Below, one piece after another: positions 51,421 to 60,135 of a DNA stretch of 64,000 nucleotides. Source of the DNA: Acidobacteriota bacterium (GTDB lineage: Bacteria; Acidobacteriota; Terriglobia; Acidiferrales; UBA7541); contig JABCZN010000005.1 of NCBI GenBank assembly GCA_013289665.1, positions 1 through 64,000 of the forward strand, written 5' to 3'. Position 1 is the first letter of the stretch. Each line of letters opens with the position of its first letter. The notes below the pieces were generated by a model, which had not been told where the DNA came from, did not search any database, and worked only from the letters and a program-made list of their open reading frames with translations. The position numbers were made by a program, and so were the translations under genes.

Positions 51421-51720
51421 TCAGGAAACTGGTTGTGAGTCCGGGCGCCGGATCGGCCGGCGCGCCAGGTCTTCAACCGAGGCAACACTGCGCCGCACCG
51501 CGAGAAGCACCGGGTTCCGGCTGGCTGCCGCTTGCGCAACTCCCGCTTCCCAAGTCTTCTGGGCCATATAAAGCGTTGCGATGCAGACTCCAATCACTGC
51601 AAAACCGAGAATGAAAATCGCGAAAGCCGCCAGCAGTTCGCGCACGAAATAAAGCTGCATCGCGGCGATTGTCCCCAGAAACCACCAAATCCATTTGCGA
51701 CCCTTGTCCAGTTTGCTCAT
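51421..51720 (-). CDS. Small membrane protein of unknown function, 99 aa
   Basis: Two hydrophobic stretches (about 10-30 WIWWFLGTIAAMQLYFV and 31-55 LLAAFAIFILGFAVIGVCIATLYMA) after a basic start (MSKLDKGRK), then a polar tail (to residue 99) rich in Arg and Ser. The codon pattern and a clean ATG support a real gene, but no family is recognised. It is followed by a strong hairpin. A role as an inner-membrane accessory protein is all the sequence suggests. Confidence 0.5.
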   Translation of the reverse strand: MSKLDKGRKWIWWFLGTIAAMQLYFVRELLAAFAIFILGFAVIGVCIATLYMAQKTWEAGVAQAAASRNPVLLAVRRSVASVEDLARRPIRRPDSQPVS

Positions 51721-52117
51721 CCTGACCCGCCCCTCTTCCTTACGAACCCCAGTTCGATCGACCCACGTCTTTGACGCGACCTACGCAGCTTGGATGACTT
51801 CCCTTGACCAAAGGGTCCAATCTGCTGACCTGTCCCATTAGACAGGAGAGGGGGCTAGAGGGAAATGGTACAGTAGCACCAAAATTGACTGCAAACGAAT
51901 CTCCTAGTACGGCCATACGTCGGGCCAGAGCTCACATAATCAACAGATTCTACATGCCTTAAGTGGGAGCCTAGAAATGTCTTCATTTTCGCTTCCTCTT
52001 CGGGTACTGCCCTGTGAGAAGACCTGACCTTTAGGACAGGGGACAGGCGCCTCCGCTGACCGGGATATGCCTTCGGCTCTCGCCTTCCTAGTAGAGATGC
52101 AGTCACACCGGGAAACG
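51721..52117. other. Gap without a supported gene
   Basis: Only weak short frames on both strands. The stretch 51780-52000 is AT-richer than its surroundings and contains repeated CTGTCC/GGACAG words (for example near 51832, 51842 and 52038), hinting at a decayed or non-coding segment. No tRNA or other known RNA was recognised. Confidence 0.35.
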
Positions 52118-52146
52118 CCCCGGAGGCCCGAATCGGGCGGCCGGGG
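52118..52146 (-). terminator. Hairpin after the GlsB/YeaQ-like gene
   Basis: CCCCGG (52118-52123) pairs with CCGGGG (52141-52146), and inside it GCCCGA/TCGGGC pair as well. On the minus strand it lies 27 nt after the stop codon of the small membrane protein and leads into CGTTTCCC. Confidence 0.55.
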
Positions 52147-52172
52147 TGGCCCGGAAACCATGAGTTCGGGGA

Positions 52173-52418
52173 CTACGCCTTCTTGATGAGGCGGGTGATC
52201 CAGACGAGGATGACGGCGCCCACAAAAGCGACGATGATCGCTCCGATCATCCCGCCGCCCGGCCAGATGCCGATTAACCCAAAAAGCCACCCGCCTACAA
52301 TGCCGCCCAGTATGCCGAGGATGATGTCGACGAGAATGCCGTAGCCACCGCCCTTCATTACTGTACCTGCCAGCCAACCGGCGATGAGGCCGGTGATAAT
52401 CCATGCCAGAAAGCTCAT
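52173..52418 (-). CDS. GlsB/YeaQ/YmgE family small membrane protein
   Basis: 81 aa, three hydrophobic helices (1-20, 27-48, 55-75) with the family pattern: MSFLAWIITGLIAGWLAGTVMKGGGYGILVDIILGILGGIVGGWLFGLIG and the Gly-rich turns between helices, ending in a basic TRLIKKA. These transglycosylase-associated or stress-linked inner-membrane proteins are induced in stationary phase or general stress in several bacteria; the molecular role is unknown. The length is typical. GGAGGAATTC lies directly upstream of the ATG. Confidence 0.92.
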   Translation of the reverse strand: MSFLAWIITGLIAGWLAGTVMKGGGYGILVDIILGILGGIVGGWLFGLIGIWPGGGMIGAIIVAFVGAVILVWITRLIKKA

Positions 52419-52479
52419 ACCGAATTCCTCCTTGGCTCTCGACTAGAGCGACGCGATAGTTCCAGAACAGGGGTTGGGC

Positions 52480-53604
52480 CTACTGTTTTCCTTTACCCCA
52501 GATAACACGCAAGCCCGTGGAGAGCAACAAATCGTTTGCCTTCAGCCCGACCGGCGGGTAGCTGATGTAGCGGTCGCTCAGGGTGGCCTGCCAGCTGAGC
52601 CATTTCTTCATCTCGGTGCTGATGGTCGAATCAAGTTGGAAGCGGTAGTCGCCGGTGTGGGAAAGATTCGGGTAGAAAGAGAATCGCTCGGTCACGCTGG
52701 TGCGGCTGGACAGTTTGGTGTCGTATTCCTCGCCGACGACGACCTCGGCGCTGTTTTGAACCGACGATGGGATCAGGAGCAGGACGGGCGGAGGAGCCGG
52801 GTTGGCCACGTTGTAGGCGCCGAAGGAATCCCGGTCGTAAGTGATACCAGCAAAGATATCGAAAGTCGTGCTGGCGGTTTTGACGAGGTGATATCCGAAG
52901 CCGCCGCCAAAGACACTGCGAAGATCGAGGTGCTGGAGCTGATTGGTTTGGAAATCGGTGAGGGCAAAGACGAAAACCCGCGGGCGGATGTTCAGGTCGC
53001 CGCGGAGGCCGGCATCGAGGGCGTTGGCGGTCGTAACGGTTGGCGGCACGGAACTGTTGTCGGCAAAGATGTAATCGCCGTAGACGGTCAGCTTGTCGCG
53101 GGGCGTTTCGCGGACGGCTCTGGCGGCCAGGGTGAAGTTTGCGGTCTCGGAGTTACCCCGAGTGAGGGCCAGGCCGGTGTCCAGAGTGCCGCTCCAGAAA
53201 TAGTTGAAGCGGGGGTGGGCCATCCTTTCGGTTCTGACGTCGAAGGAATGCTGTTCGGCATCATTGCGGACGGCGATGATGGCTTCCTTGGCCGCGATGG
53301 CAGGCGTCCTGGCGGCCGGCGCGCCCGCGACCACGAATTTGCCGTCTTCCGTGGTGATTTTGCCGGAGAGGCGGGTGCCATCCCTGAGCGTGATGTTGAT
53401 GTTGCCGGAAGATTCGATTTGGGTGATGGCATCCCATCGGATGGTGACGTCACCTGCGAAGTCCGATTTCAATAGTAGAGTTTTGCCATCGCCGGCGACA
53501 ATTTTCCCCGAGAGGCGGTCGCCATTTTTCAGAACCACCTGGTCCGCGGGTGTCCCCACGGCTATTAGCGAAAAGCCTAAGACAGTCATCAGAGCTCGGC
53601 GCAT
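52480..53604 (-). CDS. DUF481 outer-membrane beta-barrel protein (YdiY-like)
   Basis: 374 aa. The ATG at 53604 has GAGGAGG about 7 nt upstream and opens a signal peptide (MRRALMTVLGFSLIAVGTPADQ). Two short SH3-like repeats follow (VVLKNGDRLSGKIVAGDGKTLLLKSDFAGDVTIRWDAITQIES and INITLRDGTRLSGKITTEDGKFVV). The DUF481 barrel begins NYFWSGTLDTGLALTRGNSETANFTLAARAVRET and ends with strands reaching LLLSTGLRVIWGKGKQ. It probably sits in the outer membrane; YdiY-type proteins have no settled function. Confidence 0.87.
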   Translation of the reverse strand: MRRALMTVLGFSLIAVGTPADQVVLKNGDRLSGKIVAGDGKTLLLKSDFAGDVTIRWDAITQIESSGNINITLRDGTRLSGKITTEDGKFVVAGAPAARTPAIAAKEAIIAVRNDAEQHSFDVRTERMAHPRFNYFWSGTLDTGLALTRGNSETANFTLAARAVRETPRDKLTVYGDYIFADNSSVPPTVTTANALDAGLRGDLNIRPRVFVFALTDFQTNQLQHLDLRSVFGGGFGYHLVKTASTTFDIFAGITYDRDSFGAYNVANPAPPPVLLLIPSSVQNSAEVVVGEEYDTKLSSRTSVTERFSFYPNLSHTGDYRFQLDSTISTEMKKWLSWQATLSDRYISYPPVGLKANDLLLSTGLRVIWGKGKQ

Positions 53605-53936
53605 GAGCGTCCTCCTCGGTGATCCGATTTTCAATAAACGCGATGGGCTTCACGCGGGCGGCCTAAACTGGCTTATTTCGATTCAAATTGGGAGGGTGCC
53701 GGAAGTCTAGCGAAATTGCTGGCACGCTGCAATCAGCCGGATCGCAAAGCAGTACTGGCCAGCCGTTTGGCCTATCCCTTATACTATTCGGAGTTTCGGG
53801 GTGAGTCCGGGGCGCAGATTTCTCGCGCGGGTTTGGTTTCCACGTCCGGGGGACGCGGGCTTCCCAACTCCAACAAAATGAGTAAGTCTCGGAATCTTTC
53901 AGCCTTAGGGCTAATCCAAGTCCGGAGATGTCGTTG
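53605..53936. promoter_or_regulatory. Divergent spacer DUF481 / SAM-hydrolase-like gene
   Basis: About 330 bases with no gene. It must contain both promoters. GGTTTCCACGTCCGGGGGACG near 53827-53847 has a short imperfect inverted repeat (CGTCC/GGACG). The ribosome-binding site CCGGAG (53922-53927) serves the gene on the right. Confidence 0.4.
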
Positions 53937-54890
53937 ATGAAGCTTCGCCGCTACGGAGTATTCCATCGAGTATTGATCCTTGCCTTATCGCTGGGGCTCG
54001 GGGCATGTTCTAAAACGGAACCGACGCCCAATGGCCAAGCTGCTGGCGGCCAAGGGGCGAGTTCGCGTCCCGCCGTAGTCTTCATGACCGACTTCGGGAC
54101 TGCCAACGATGCGGTGGCTATCTGCAAAGCCGTGATGGTCGGGATTGCACCCGGTCTCCGGATAATGGATATCACCCACCAGGTGACGCCGTTTTCGATC
54201 GAAGAAGGGGCGCGGTTTCTAGCGGGAGTGACGCCTTACTACCCTGCCGGGACGGTGTTTGTGGGGGTGATTGATCCGGGGGTGGGCACCAACCGCAAGG
54301 CGGTGGTGGTGAAATCGAAGAAGGGCCAGTATTTTGTGGTGCCCGATAACGGCCTGGTGTCGCCAGTAATTGACCGCGACGGGCTGGACTCCGCGCGGGA
54401 AATTACCAATACCAGCTGGATGATTGGCGACAAGATTTCGTCGACTTTCCACGGGCGGGACATTTTCTCGCCGGTTGGAGCGCATCTGGCCGCAGGCTGG
54501 GATTACACGCTGGTCGGCCCCGAGGTGCAGCAACTGATCCGGCTGACGCCAAGGGCGGCCAGTCTAACCGACAAGGGTATTGAAGGCGAAGTGATTGCCC
54601 TCGATGATCCGTTCGGCTCGCTGGTTACCGACGTTACCGGCGACGACTTCAAGAGTCTTGGCTACAAGCTGGGAGACCGGGTCACGGTCCTGCTGAACAA
54701 GAAACCGTTCACGGCGCCCTACACGAAGACGTTTATGGACGTGCCTGTTGGCGAGCCGCTGCTCTACGTTGATTCGCGCGGACGGGTCGGGCTGGCGCTG
54801 AACGAGCGCAGTTTTTCCGCGGTGAACAAGATCACGCCTCCAGCACCCATTTTCATTCCGAAAAAAAGGGCGCTGCTCGGGGGGAAGTGA
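53937..54890 (+). CDS. Exported lipoprotein of the SAM hydroxide adenosyltransferase (DUF62) family
   Basis: 317 aa. The ATG at 53937 is preferred to one at 53928 because CCGGAG ends right before 53928 and needs spacing. A lipoprotein signal ends LGAC (C24). The mature protein matches the SAM hydrolase/chlorinase/fluorinase fold: VVFMTDFGTANDAVAICKAVMVG (conserved MTDFG), DITHQVTPFSIEEGARFL, FVGVIDPGVGTNRKAVVV, VVPDNGLVSPV, TFHGRDIFSPVGAHLA, and the C-terminal domain with GEVIALDDPFGSLVTDV. Characterised members cleave S-adenosylmethionine with water in the cytosol; an exported version should meet little SAM, so its substrate is unclear. Confidence 0.85.
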   Translation: MKLRRYGVFHRVLILALSLGLGACSKTEPTPNGQAAGGQGASSRPAVVFMTDFGTANDAVAICKAVMVGIAPGLRIMDITHQVTPFSIEEGARFLAGVTPYYPAGTVFVGVIDPGVGTNRKAVVVKSKKGQYFVVPDNGLVSPVIDRDGLDSAREITNTSWMIGDKISSTFHGRDIFSPVGAHLAAGWDYTLVGPEVQQLIRLTPRAASLTDKGIEGEVIALDDPFGSLVTDVTGDDFKSLGYKLGDRVTVLLNKKPFTAPYTKTFMDVPVGEPLLYVDSRGRVGLALNERSFSAVNKITPPAPIFIPKKRALLGGK

Positions 54891-55049
54891 TGCGGGAAGC
54901 TCGGCACATCCGTCGCGGGGTTTTGCTGTCACTCGGACGACCTGTTCGTCTAACCGGGCGACGGACTGGATTCGGGTGGTGTCGCCGCACGGGTCAGAGC
55001 GGCTAGATCGCTTCCGCCGGCAGTTTGCTCATCAAAGGTCAACTCAGGC

Positions 55050-55072
55050 TGCAGGGGCTTCGCGCCCCTGCA
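55050..55072. repeat. Perfect hairpin before the TonB receptor gene
   Basis: TGCAGGGGC (55050-55058) pairs with GCCCCTGCA (55064-55072) over TTCGC. It lies between the SAM-hydrolase-like gene and the receptor; it could terminate the former, although no U-tract follows, or be a REP-like dispersed hairpin. The remaining bases 54891-55121 show no gene. Confidence 0.5.
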
Positions 55073-55121
55073 TGGATTCCACCAGACCAACGGTGGCTCC
55101 CGGGGGATAAAGGAACAGGTC

Positions 55122-58100
55122 ATGAACTTACGGACGGAAGTCTCTTTGGGATTGCGGTTGGGAGTGGTGCTTCTTTTTGCCCTCATCGTGAACGGAACTT
55201 TGGGGAATGTGGCGGCGCAATCTTTCCGCGGCGGAATTCGCGGGGAAATTACGGACGCGCACGGGCTGCCAGTTGCTGGAGCAAAAGTGACCGCGCGGAA
55301 TCTGGGTACCAGCGAAACGCGCGAGGTGACGGCCGACCCGGATGGCGAGTATCGTTTTCTCGAACTTCCCGCGGGAGAATATGAGGTTTCGGCTTTGGCG
55401 CCAGGGTTGGCAGAGGCGCGGGTTTCGCGCGTTCGGGTGGAAGTCGGTGCGGAAACGATCATTGGCGTGAAGCTGAGCCAGGTGAAAGATCGCCAGGACA
55501 CGGTGACCGTTGTCGAGACGGTGCCGCTGGTTGAGACTTCAAGCACCACGCTGTCGCAGGTGGTGGACCGGCAACTGGTAGAGGAACTGCCGCTCAATGG
55601 CCGCGATTTCGGGAAGCTCGTTGCCCTGACCCCCGGGGTGACTGTCGAAGGCTCCGGTGTGGCGGGCAGCGAAAAGGGATTTGGACAGTTCAATATCAAC
55701 GGCAACCGCGACCGCTCGAATAATTACAATCTTGACGGCACGGACAACAACGATCCCTTTTTCAACAACTCGGCGTTGAACCAGGTGGGCATCACGGGCG
55801 CGCCGGCGACGCTGCTGCCGCTCGATGCGATTCAGGAGTTCAGCATTCAGTCAGGATTCGGCTCGGAGTACGGGCGCAATTCGGGCGCGGTGGTGAATAT
55901 CATCACGCGGTCGGGCACAAACGTCTTGCACGGCTCGCTCTATGAATACAACCGGAACTCCGCGTTTGATGCTCGCAACTATTTCAACACCGCGCTGCAG
56001 CAGGACGGGACGCCCAACCCGCAGTCGCGATTCAACAATAACAATTTTGGCGGATCGCTCGGCGGCCCGGTGATCCGGGATCGCGTGTTCTTTTTCTTTG
56101 CTTATGAGGGGCAGCGCGAACGCGTGGGCTCGGACTTTACGCTGTCGGTTCCCTCCACGGCACAGATTGCCGCCGCGCAGGCTGTGGCCGTAAACAACCC
56201 TGTTCAGACGGTGCCCAGTGTCAGCCAGGCTCTCATCAAGATTACCGACCTGTTTCCTACCAGCGACACGAATTCGCTGGCCTATTCTGTGCGCGACAAA
56301 AACGACAGCAACAATCTGATCGGCAAAATCGACTACCAGTTAAACGCAAACAACACCCTGAGCGGGCGCTATGCCTTTGGACAAAGCGATCAGGTGTTCC
56401 CACTCGGTTCCCTTGGCGGATTCGGGAGTGGTTCCCGGCTGGCGAACTTTGAGCAGATTTCACCAACGCGCGTGCAGGTGGTCTCTGTGAACTGGCTGAC
56501 GACTTTTTCGACCACCAAGTACAACGAAGTTCGTTTCGGGTATTCGCGCTTCCGCACCGGTTTTAACTCCGCCGACGCGACGCCGGGCAATCCGAATTTC
56601 ATCGATCCGAACTCGCTTGGCCTGGATATGGGCACGGCGCATGTCGGTTTGCCGGAAATTGATTTCAACGGAGACCTGGAGAACCTTGGCGCGACGGCCT
56701 TCAGCGTGCCGCGCGGACGATTGAGCGAAACGTTCCAGATACTGGACAATTACACCTGGATTCGCGGGCACCATACCTTCAAGTTCGGCGGCGAATATCA
56801 CCGATATGACGTGCAGAGCTTCAACGACAATCTGGAACGGGGTTTGCTCGACGTTAACACTACCCCCACCTTGTCCGCCGATCCCATCGTGAACGAGCTC
56901 GCGAACTTCTACATCGGTAATATTTTTGCCGAGGGCGACAGCGGCAACACGCAGCGGTTTACTTTCAACAATAATTTCGGCTTCTTCGGCCAGGATGAAT
57001 TCCGGCTGCGTCCCCACCTGACCGTCACCGCGGGGCTGCGCTGGGAATACATCGGTCCGCTTGGCGAAAAACACAACCTACTCTCCAATTTTGACGCGAG
57101 CAACAATCTTGTCCAGGTCGGGTCGCCGACCCTCCCAAATGTATACAACCGCGATCTGAACAACTTTGCGCCGCGGCTTGGCATTTCCTGGAGCCCGCGC
57201 CGGACGACTGTGGTTCGGGCGGGCTACGGATTTTATTACGATTACACCCCGCAGAATAATCTCATCGCCAACTTCACAAACTCGGCGGGTATCGCCACGA
57301 ACCCGGTTGCCTCGCTTTCGAACAGCCCGTTTTTTGTGGGCGCGGTCGATTTCAACTCCGGTGCGTTTAATGGAACCGCCGCGGGCCCGGTGTTCACGCC
57401 AACGGTGTTTCCGCAATCCATCTTTATTACAGACCACAATCTGCGCACACCGTATGTGCAAAGCTGGAGCCTGAACATTCAGCAGGAGATCAGCCACGCA
57501 CTGGCATTCGAAGTGGGCTACGTAGGTACCAAGGGAACGAAACTGACGCGCCTCTACGACGCCAACCAGGGCCGCGACTCCGGAATCAATAATCCCGCCT
57601 TCCCTCAGTACGCGGCCGTGGATGTTTTTTCCGGCGGGGCAAATTCCACATATAACGGTTTACAGACAACCGTGAGGCTCGAACAGTTTCATGGCTTCTC
57701 GGGCTTCTCGACTTACACCTGGTCGAAGTCTCTGGACGGTGCGTCTGACGGCATCAATTTCAACTTCGCCAACGCCGCGTTCCCGCAGGACTCGACCAAT
57801 TTGCGGGCGGAGAAAGGGCCGTCCACTTTCGACACGCGGCATCGCTGGACGACGGCGATCAATTACGCGGTGCCTGAAGCGAAATTCCTGCCGCACATTC
57901 TTGCTGCGGGCTGGCAGCTGAATTCCATCATCACCGTGCAATCGGGCCGGCCGATCAACATCGTCACAAGCGCGGGCGGTGTGAACTCCAATTTCGTGGA
58001 GCGTCCGGACATTGTTCCGGGAGTGAATCCGATTCTGCCGCACTGGACGCCAACAACCGGCTACTTGAACCCTGATGCCTTCGCGTTTCCGGCTATCACA

Positions 58101-58406
58101 GCCAGCGATCCGAACGGCTACTTCGGCAACCTGGGCCGCGACGAGATTTTTGGACCTGGCTTCTGGAACCTGGATTTCTCCCTTAGCAAGAATTTCCAGT
58201 TGTGGGAGCGGTTGCAGCTTCAGTTTCGTTCGGAATTCTTCAACATCTTCAACCATCCGAATTTTGCGTTGCCGACCAACGTAATCACTCCGGGTTCGGG
58301 CCCTGCCGGGGCGATCACGCAGACGCCGGACGTGGCGCAGGGGAATCCGGGACTGGGCGGTGGCGGACCGCGCGTGGTGCAGTTCGGGCTGCGATTGCAG
58401 TTCTAG
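55122..58406 (+). CDS. TonB-dependent receptor with carboxypeptidase-regulatory-like domain (Oar-like)
   Basis: 1094 aa outer-membrane protein. Signal peptide (1-33, ending VAAQ), then a CarboxypepD_reg-like beta-sandwich (about 36-115; GEITDAHGLPVAGAKVTARNLGTSETREVTADPDGEYRFLELPAGEYEVSA). A plug-like segment (about 125-250) contains LVEELPLNGRDFGKLVALTPGV and YNLDGTDNNDPFF. A long beta-barrel (to 1094) ends in LRLQF with the terminal Phe favoured by the BAM machinery. This is the large Oar-type family highly expanded in Acidobacteriota, thought to take up oligosaccharides, peptides or other bulky nutrients with TonB energy. The ligand cannot be predicted. Confidence 0.92.
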   Translation: MNLRTEVSLGLRLGVVLLFALIVNGTLGNVAAQSFRGGIRGEITDAHGLPVAGAKVTARNLGTSETREVTADPDGEYRFLELPAGEYEVSALAPGLAEARVSRVRVEVGAETIIGVKLSQVKDRQDTVTVVETVPLVETSSTTLSQVVDRQLVEELPLNGRDFGKLVALTPGVTVEGSGVAGSEKGFGQFNINGNRDRSNNYNLDGTDNNDPFFNNSALNQVGITGAPATLLPLDAIQEFSIQSGFGSEYGRNSGAVVNIITRSGTNVLHGSLYEYNRNSAFDARNYFNTALQQDGTPNPQSRFNNNNFGGSLGGPVIRDRVFFFFAYEGQRERVGSDFTLSVPSTAQIAAAQAVAVNNPVQTVPSVSQALIKITDLFPTSDTNSLAYSVRDKNDSNNLIGKIDYQLNANNTLSGRYAFGQSDQVFPLGSLGGFGSGSRLANFEQISPTRVQVVSVNWLTTFSTTKYNEVRFGYSRFRTGFNSADATPGNPNFIDPNSLGLDMGTAHVGLPEIDFNGDLENLGATAFSVPRGRLSETFQILDNYTWIRGHHTFKFGGEYHRYDVQSFNDNLERGLLDVNTTPTLSADPIVNELANFYIGNIFAEGDSGNTQRFTFNNNFGFFGQDEFRLRPHLTVTAGLRWEYIGPLGEKHNLLSNFDASNNLVQVGSPTLPNVYNRDLNNFAPRLGISWSPRRTTVVRAGYGFYYDYTPQNNLIANFTNSAGIATNPVASLSNSPFFVGAVDFNSGAFNGTAAGPVFTPTVFPQSIFITDHNLRTPYVQSWSLNIQQEISHALAFEVGYVGTKGTKLTRLYDANQGRDSGINNPAFPQYAAVDVFSGGANSTYNGLQTTVRLEQFHGFSGFSTYTWSKSLDGASDGINFNFANAAFPQDSTNLRAEKGPSTFDTRHRWTTAINYAVPEAKFLPHILAAGWQLNSIITVQSGRPINIVTSAGGVNSNFVERPDIVPGVNPILPHWTPTTGYLNPDAFAFPAITASDPNGYFGNLGRDEIFGPGFWNLDFSLSKNFQLWERLQLQFRSEFFNIFNHPNFALPTNVITPGSGPAGAITQTPDVAQGNPGLGGGGPRVVQFGLRLQF

Positions 58407-58683
58407 CGGCCGAGGGCGACACTTCCCGCGGTAAACCCCGCGGTAAACATTGTTTGCTTTTGCGCAGATGCGGATGATAGAAATGACATAACTCGTTGAA
58501 GAGGACAGACCCCTCTGAGAGGTTCCCCTGAAATGGAAACTGGGATTCAGTTGGCCTCAGTAGGGGGAAACGTAACGCCACGAAACGGCGGTTAATTGAG
58601 CGCCGGTTTCAACCGGAAGCTGGATGGCACCGCCGCATTTGTGGCTCCAGCAAGAACTCTCCGTCCGAGGAGGTTTTTGCGGA

Positions 58684-59985
58684 ATGACCACTTACCGTGA
58701 GCGCGTACTCGTTGAGGCAATTCCCCATTTAATCAATCAAGAAATCACCCTCCGTGGCTGGGTATGCCGCATTCGTGTGCTCGGAAAGACAGTTTTTGTC
58801 GTCCTGAAGGATTGCACCGGGGAGTTGCAATGTGTTGCCGAGCCGGAGTCCATCAAGGAGCATCACCTCAAGCTGGAGGATACCGTCGAGATCGTGGGAC
58901 GCATACGAGCGGAGCCTCGCGCAAAACTGGGCTACGAACTGGATATCGTTCGGGTTCATGTCCTTGGGCGTTCAGGACAGCATCTTCCATTCACCTCGTA
59001 TTCCAATCTGGAGTCGGTCAGCCCCGAGACGCTTGTGGAGTATCGCCCATTGGCGATCCGCCACGAAGCTATCGGCAACATATTTCGAGTTCAGGCCGCC
59101 CTGCTGAAATATTTCCGCGAATTTCTGACCCAGCGACACTTCACGGAGATTGTGACGTCCAAGCTGGTGGCATCGGGAACGGAGGGCGGAACGAATCTTT
59201 TCGAAGTCAAGTACTTCGATCGCATCGCCTATCTGGCGCAGAGTCCGCAGTTCTATAAGGAGCATGGCGTAGCGGGATTTGAACGCGTCTTCGAAACGGG
59301 CCACGTGTATCGAGCCGAGCCTCACGCCACTAGCCGGCACTTAACCGAATACTATTCGCTCGATTTGGAGTTCGGGTTTGTGGATGGCCCAGAGGACGTA
59401 ATTCAACTTGAGCGCGAGTTGCTGACCTCTATTTTTGCGTCCTTGAATGAATGGTACGGCGACATCCTCCTTTCCTACCGGGAACGGCCGCTGCCCTCGA
59501 TGCTTGAGGTTCCCTGCTGGGAATTTGCGCGGTGCCTTGAACTCCTGAAGGAACATTTCAATCGAACGGACCTGACCGACGATCTGGACCCGGAAGCCGA
59601 GCGGCAATTGTGCCAGCTGGCAGCCAGGGAGACAGGTGTCCCCGCAGTCTTCGTGCTTGGTTTCCCGCTCTCCGGGCGCCCCTTCTACACGGCACCGCGT
59701 GGACCGGCGGGGGCAGCGAGCAGCTTCGATCTCTTGTTTCGAGGGATCGAGATCACCACCGGAGGGCAGAGGCTCCATCGGCGTGAAGACCTGGAGCATG
59801 CCTTGAGGAGCCGCGGAATGGACCCGGCAAACTTCGAAAGCCATTTGAAGATGTTTGAGATGGGAATGCCTCCTCACGGAGGGTTGGCGATTGGGCTGGA
59901 GCGGCTGACGGCGCAAGTGCTGAACCTCTCGAACGTGCGACAGGCAGCGTTATATCCGAGGGATCGCACAAAATTGACACCATAA
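58684..59985 (+). CDS. aspS: Archaeal-type aspartyl-tRNA synthetase
   Basis: 433 aa class IIb synthetase. An N-terminal OB-fold anticodon-binding domain (about 10-110; ITLRGWVCRIRVLGKTVFVVLKD) is followed by the class II catalytic core: motif 1 around LTQRHFTEIVTSKLVASGTEGGTNLFEV, YLAQSPQFYK, motif 2 ERVFETGHVYRAEPHATSRHLTEYYSLDLEFGFVD, and motif 3 GGLAIGLERL, ending PRDRTKLTP. The bacterial GAD insert is absent, so this is the short archaeal/eukaryal form. In archaeal AspRS a Trp just after GWV is a tRNA-Asp specificity residue; here it is Cys, while the Lys in PRAKLG is kept. Whether it also charges tRNA-Asn is open. GAGGAGG lies about 9 nt before the ATG. Confidence 0.9.
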   Translation: MTTYRERVLVEAIPHLINQEITLRGWVCRIRVLGKTVFVVLKDCTGELQCVAEPESIKEHHLKLEDTVEIVGRIRAEPRAKLGYELDIVRVHVLGRSGQHLPFTSYSNLESVSPETLVEYRPLAIRHEAIGNIFRVQAALLKYFREFLTQRHFTEIVTSKLVASGTEGGTNLFEVKYFDRIAYLAQSPQFYKEHGVAGFERVFETGHVYRAEPHATSRHLTEYYSLDLEFGFVDGPEDVIQLERELLTSIFASLNEWYGDILLSYRERPLPSMLEVPCWEFARCLELLKEHFNRTDLTDDLDPEAERQLCQLAARETGVPAVFVLGFPLSGRPFYTAPRGPAGAASSFDLLFRGIEITTGGQRLHRREDLEHALRSRGMDPANFESHLKMFEMGMPPHGGLAIGLERLTAQVLNLSNVRQAALYPRDRTKLTP

Positions 59986-60135
59986 ATGTCGTATAAGCCT
60001 GTTGCCGGGCGATTGCCGGCGCCAAACCGATGCCGGCGGATCCTACTATGACCCCTCCGTGTCTTTTTCGGCTGATTTGCTTTTTGGGGCGCAGGGGCCG
60101 ACAATCGGGAGAATTACGCCGGAAAGAGGTTGGCC

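Noticed and set aside
51855..52106. Minus-strand frame of 83 codons
   Set aside because: No RBS or motif and it runs over the hairpin-like region near the GlsB-type gene.
58436..58458. Tandem CCGCGGTAAA words after the TonB receptor
   Set aside because: Two near copies only; too short to name a repeat and no known site matches.
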